12,302 nt of DNA, taken from positions 1 to 12,302 of the forward strand of contig JAVEEJ010000221.1 in assembly GCA_030840515.1 (NCBI GenBank). Reading direction: 5' to 3'. A program made the translations under genes and the position numbers. Of the stretch, positions 11,937 through 12,302 are shown one piece after another (the first letter of the stretch is position 1; the number at the start of each line of letters is the position of its first letter). This DNA comes from Frankiaceae bacterium. GTDB taxonomy: Bacteria > Actinomycetota > Actinomycetes > JAVEEJ01. The notes under the pieces are model-generated. The model did not search any database. It saw only the letters and a list, made by a program, of their open reading frames with translations, and was not told the origin of the DNA.

Positions 11937-12302
11937 GTGAAGGTCCTGAGGCTGCGCCGCGACGACACGTGCGTGGCCTGCTCGGCTGCGCTGCCCGCCG
12001 GAACGCGCGCGACCTGGGACAGCCACACGCGTACGGTCCGCTGCCAGCTCTGCAGCGACAGCTCGGATGCGACCGCATCTGCGACCCCGGTGGCCGCTCA
12101 GGAGCGCCCCCCGGAGCCAGCGCCGCCGGTGAACGTCGGCGGCGGTTCGGCGCAGCGCGAGTACGACCGGCGTTCGCAGAACCGCGAGCGGCGGGTCCGC
12201 CAGGCACACCCGCGGCTCGGCGGGCTCCTTCTGGCGCTCAGCGCGGAGCCGGCGAGCACCCGGGTCTGGGCTCAGGGGGCTGCCGGTGAGCGAGCGGTCG
12301 CC
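11937..12302 (+). CDS. Zinc-ribbon protein resembling NERD-domain nucleases, 5' part only
   Basis: An open frame of 122 codons runs from GTG 11937 to the window edge with no stop, so the gene is cut off. The N-terminus (VKVLRLRRDDTCVACSAALP) carries C12-x2-C15 and then C36-x2-C39, a four-cysteine zinc ribbon. A Pro/Ala-rich linker (about 45-68), a charged segment (QREYDRRSQNRERRVRQ, 73-89) and the phrase HPRLGGLLLALSAEPASTRVWAQGAAGE (91-118) follow. This order is familiar from actinobacterial proteins with a C-terminal NERD (nuclease-related) domain, which would begin about where the window ends. The function is therefore a guess: DNA processing or defence. It diverges from the toxin-antitoxin operon, with 199 bp between the starts. 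Confidence 0.7.
   Translation, partial: MKVLRLRRDDTCVACSAALPAGTRATWDSHTRTVRCQLCSDSSDATASATPVAAQERPPEPAPPVNVGGGSAQREYDRRSQNRERRVRQAHPRLGGLLLALSAEPASTRVWAQGAAGERAVA

Noticed and set aside
11703..12289. Minus-strand frames 11703-12209 and 11917-12207, and plus-strand frame 11969-12289
   Set aside because: All overlap the frame from GTG 11937, which has a zinc ribbon and recognisable family text; these are shadows.

Overview
The window is chromosomal DNA from a high-GC Gram-positive bacterium (Actinomycetota). This follows from two Wbl (WhiB-like) iron-sulfur proteins, a class found only in actinobacteria and their phages, from the very high GC of the left part (the line at 1201-1260 counts 47 of 60), from frequent GTG starts, and from a gene order matching Mycobacterium tuberculosis Rv3679 to Rv3683. 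The genus cannot be named from sequence alone; nothing points specifically to Mycobacterium or Streptomyces.

Left part (1-6391), conserved core. A wbl gene on the minus strand (3-257) diverges from two overlapping Get3/ArsA-type ATPase genes, bagA and bagB (376-2462). They converge on wblA/whiB4 (2505-2834, minus). Divergent from wblA is ponA2 (3038-5398), a bifunctional peptidoglycan synthase with a PASTA domain, whose stop overlaps the start of a calcineurin-like metallophosphoesterase gene (5395-6282). A hairpin and a tRNA-Pro(CGG) gene with encoded CCA (6315-6391) follow. The theme is envelope biogenesis, redox-sensing regulation and ATP-driven protein handling.

Middle part (6392-10300), accessory. 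Past the tRNA comes a 322-base gene-free stretch with a 12-bp-spaced direct repeat, then a region of clearly lower GC (31 of 60 at 7021-7080). It holds a two-gene minus-strand operon: a secreted amidase-domain protein (7006-8160) overlapping by 11 bp a small lipoprotein (6714-7016). Composition, position behind a tRNA and the repeat suggest horizontal acquisition. Divergent from the amidase are a cupredoxin-like lipoprotein (8371-8772) and a secreted subtilisin-family protease (8876-10300) that lacks a recognisable propeptide.

Right part (10301-12302), mobile-element and stress-type genes. A 641-base stretch without a convincing gene carries several hairpins and an iterated GTGGTCAC motif. 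It leads into a 67-residue excisionase-type HTH protein (10942-11145) with no integrase beside it. Convergent to this is a likely type II toxin-antitoxin operon (antitoxin 11504-11737, toxin 11265-11507, both minus). Divergent from the antitoxin, and running off the right edge, is the start of a protein with a four-cysteine zinc ribbon that resembles NERD-domain proteins (11937-12302).

A recurring feature is the leaderless-type start: a TAnnnT-like -10 hexamer 6-7 nt before a GTG codon that has no Shine-Dalgarno sequence. It occurs at bagA, ponA2, the antitoxin and the zinc-ribbon gene. No CRISPR array, intact transposase or complete phage module was seen.
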